Source: an uncultured Lentisphaerota bacterium
GTDB taxonomy: Bacteria; Verrucomicrobiota; Lentisphaeria; Oligosphaerales; CAITYL01
Length of the DNA stretch: 64,000 nt
Assembly: GCA_903921725.1 (NCBI GenBank)
Contig: CAIXRA010000040.1
Location: 62,001-126,000, forward strand
Reading direction: 5' to 3'
The notes beneath the pieces were generated by a model. It worked only from the letters and a program-made list of their open reading frames with translations, searched no databases and was not told the DNA's origin. Shown one piece after another: positions 63,751 to 64,000 of this stretch; the stretch's first letter is position 1, and each line of letters begins with the position of its first letter. The translations under genes and the position numbers were made by a program.

Positions 63751-64000
63751 ATGACCGAGCCGTCCCACTCCGCACCCCCGGCCGCCGCCAGCAACCGTAT
63801 GCCGGGGAACGTCCTCTGCATTGTCGGCAGCGAGGCGTGCGAACGCTTCTGCTACTACGGCATGGCCGGCATCCTGATGCTGTACATGACCAACCGCCTG
63901 TCCATGGCGGAGGCCACCTCCAAGGAGATCGTGCATCTGTCCAAGATGACGATTTACCTGATGCCGCTGCTGGGCGCCTGGCTCGCCGACCGCTGGCTCG
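63751..64000 (+). CDS. POT family proton-dependent oligopeptide transporter, 5' part
   Basis: First 83 residues; continues beyond the window. 'CIVGSEACERFCYYGMAGILMLYMTNRLSM' is the family E-x-x-E-R-F-x-Y-Y-G motif of the first helix, followed by the 'GAWLADRWL' loop. Transports di- or tripeptides with protons. The ATG follows a CT-rich leader without a good Shine-Dalgarno. Confidence 0.85.
   Translation, partial: MTEPSHSAPPAAASNRMPGNVLCIVGSEACERFCYYGMAGILMLYMTNRLSMAEATSKEIVHLSKMTIYLMPLLGAWLADRWL

Overview
The window is high-GC DNA (about two thirds G+C by eye) with densely packed, often overlapping genes. Gene content points to an anaerobic or microaerophilic member of the PVC superphylum, most likely Lentisphaerota, Kiritimatiellota or Verrucomicrobiota. 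Clues are a long plant-type PPi-dependent phosphofructokinase, a flavodiiron O2/NO reductase, LamG and discoidin domain proteins, a secreted GH3 with a PA14 insert, a prepilin-like protein with a conserved DG near its C-terminus, an Rhs locus and abundant short palindromic repeats. The phylum assignment is inference from gene content, not a marker-gene result.

Layout. 1-1000: octamer simple repeats around a four-helix-bundle (IVP-type) gene. 1018-3033: ribH, nusB, ftsY. 3081-5658: a degraded Rhs/polymorphic-toxin locus with two toxin-immunity-like modules, the second strikingly AT-rich. 5782-9554: ispH and a UvrD-type helicase, both carrying in-frame low-complexity insertions, separated by a 150-bp MITE-like element. 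9564-10379: a REP-associated tyrosine transposase (RAYT) with a premature amber codon, flanked by REP palindromes. 10445-14378: a short-chain dehydrogenase, acpS, ilvA, flavodiiron protein. 14735-24068: LamG/discoidin membrane protein, LOG family, TVP38 family, Bcp peroxiredoxin, ArfB, Ppx, a bacterial Cdc123-like ATP-grasp protein coupled to an acyl-CoA synthetase, and DAHP synthase. 24193-30783: DEAD-box helicase, tRNA-Gly(TCC) with promoter and terminator, HflX, Dus, PPi-PFK.

31055-33692 is a small accessory patch: two coupled conserved hypothetical genes, a DUF3427/HNH endonuclease, a start-less Vsr remnant and a heparinase-like gene truncated at the Vsr junction. 33795-39190 (minus strand): an isoprenoid synthase - methyltransferase - secreted protein operon, then RlmN coupled to an ArnT/PMT-like glycosyltransferase. 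39296-42818: a TonB/ExbB/ExbD energy-transduction operon with two TonB/TolA-like proteins, then a rhomboid protease. 42870-46750 (minus): prepilin-like protein, a large protein with a degenerate J-domain, a TraT-like lipoprotein. 47099-54727: HU-family protein, HisRS, GH3 beta-glycosidase, thioredoxin-like lipid- or periplasm-directed protein, AspRS.

54800-60859 is a defence-like unit: a single-chain type IIG restriction-methylation enzyme whose target-recognition region looks swapped in from lower-GC DNA, followed by a Schlafen/AlbA-type ATP-binding protein and a coupled DUF503 gene. The window closes with GluQRS, a secreted HExxH peptidase, and the 5' end of a POT-family transporter.

The most notable signals are mobile-repeat biology rather than one large pathway: a RAYT with its REPINs (one REPIN lying inside a secreted-toxin gene), a palindrome GCGGANTCCGC repeated 12 times, in-frame low-complexity insertions in conserved enzymes, and composition-shifted toxin and restriction modules.
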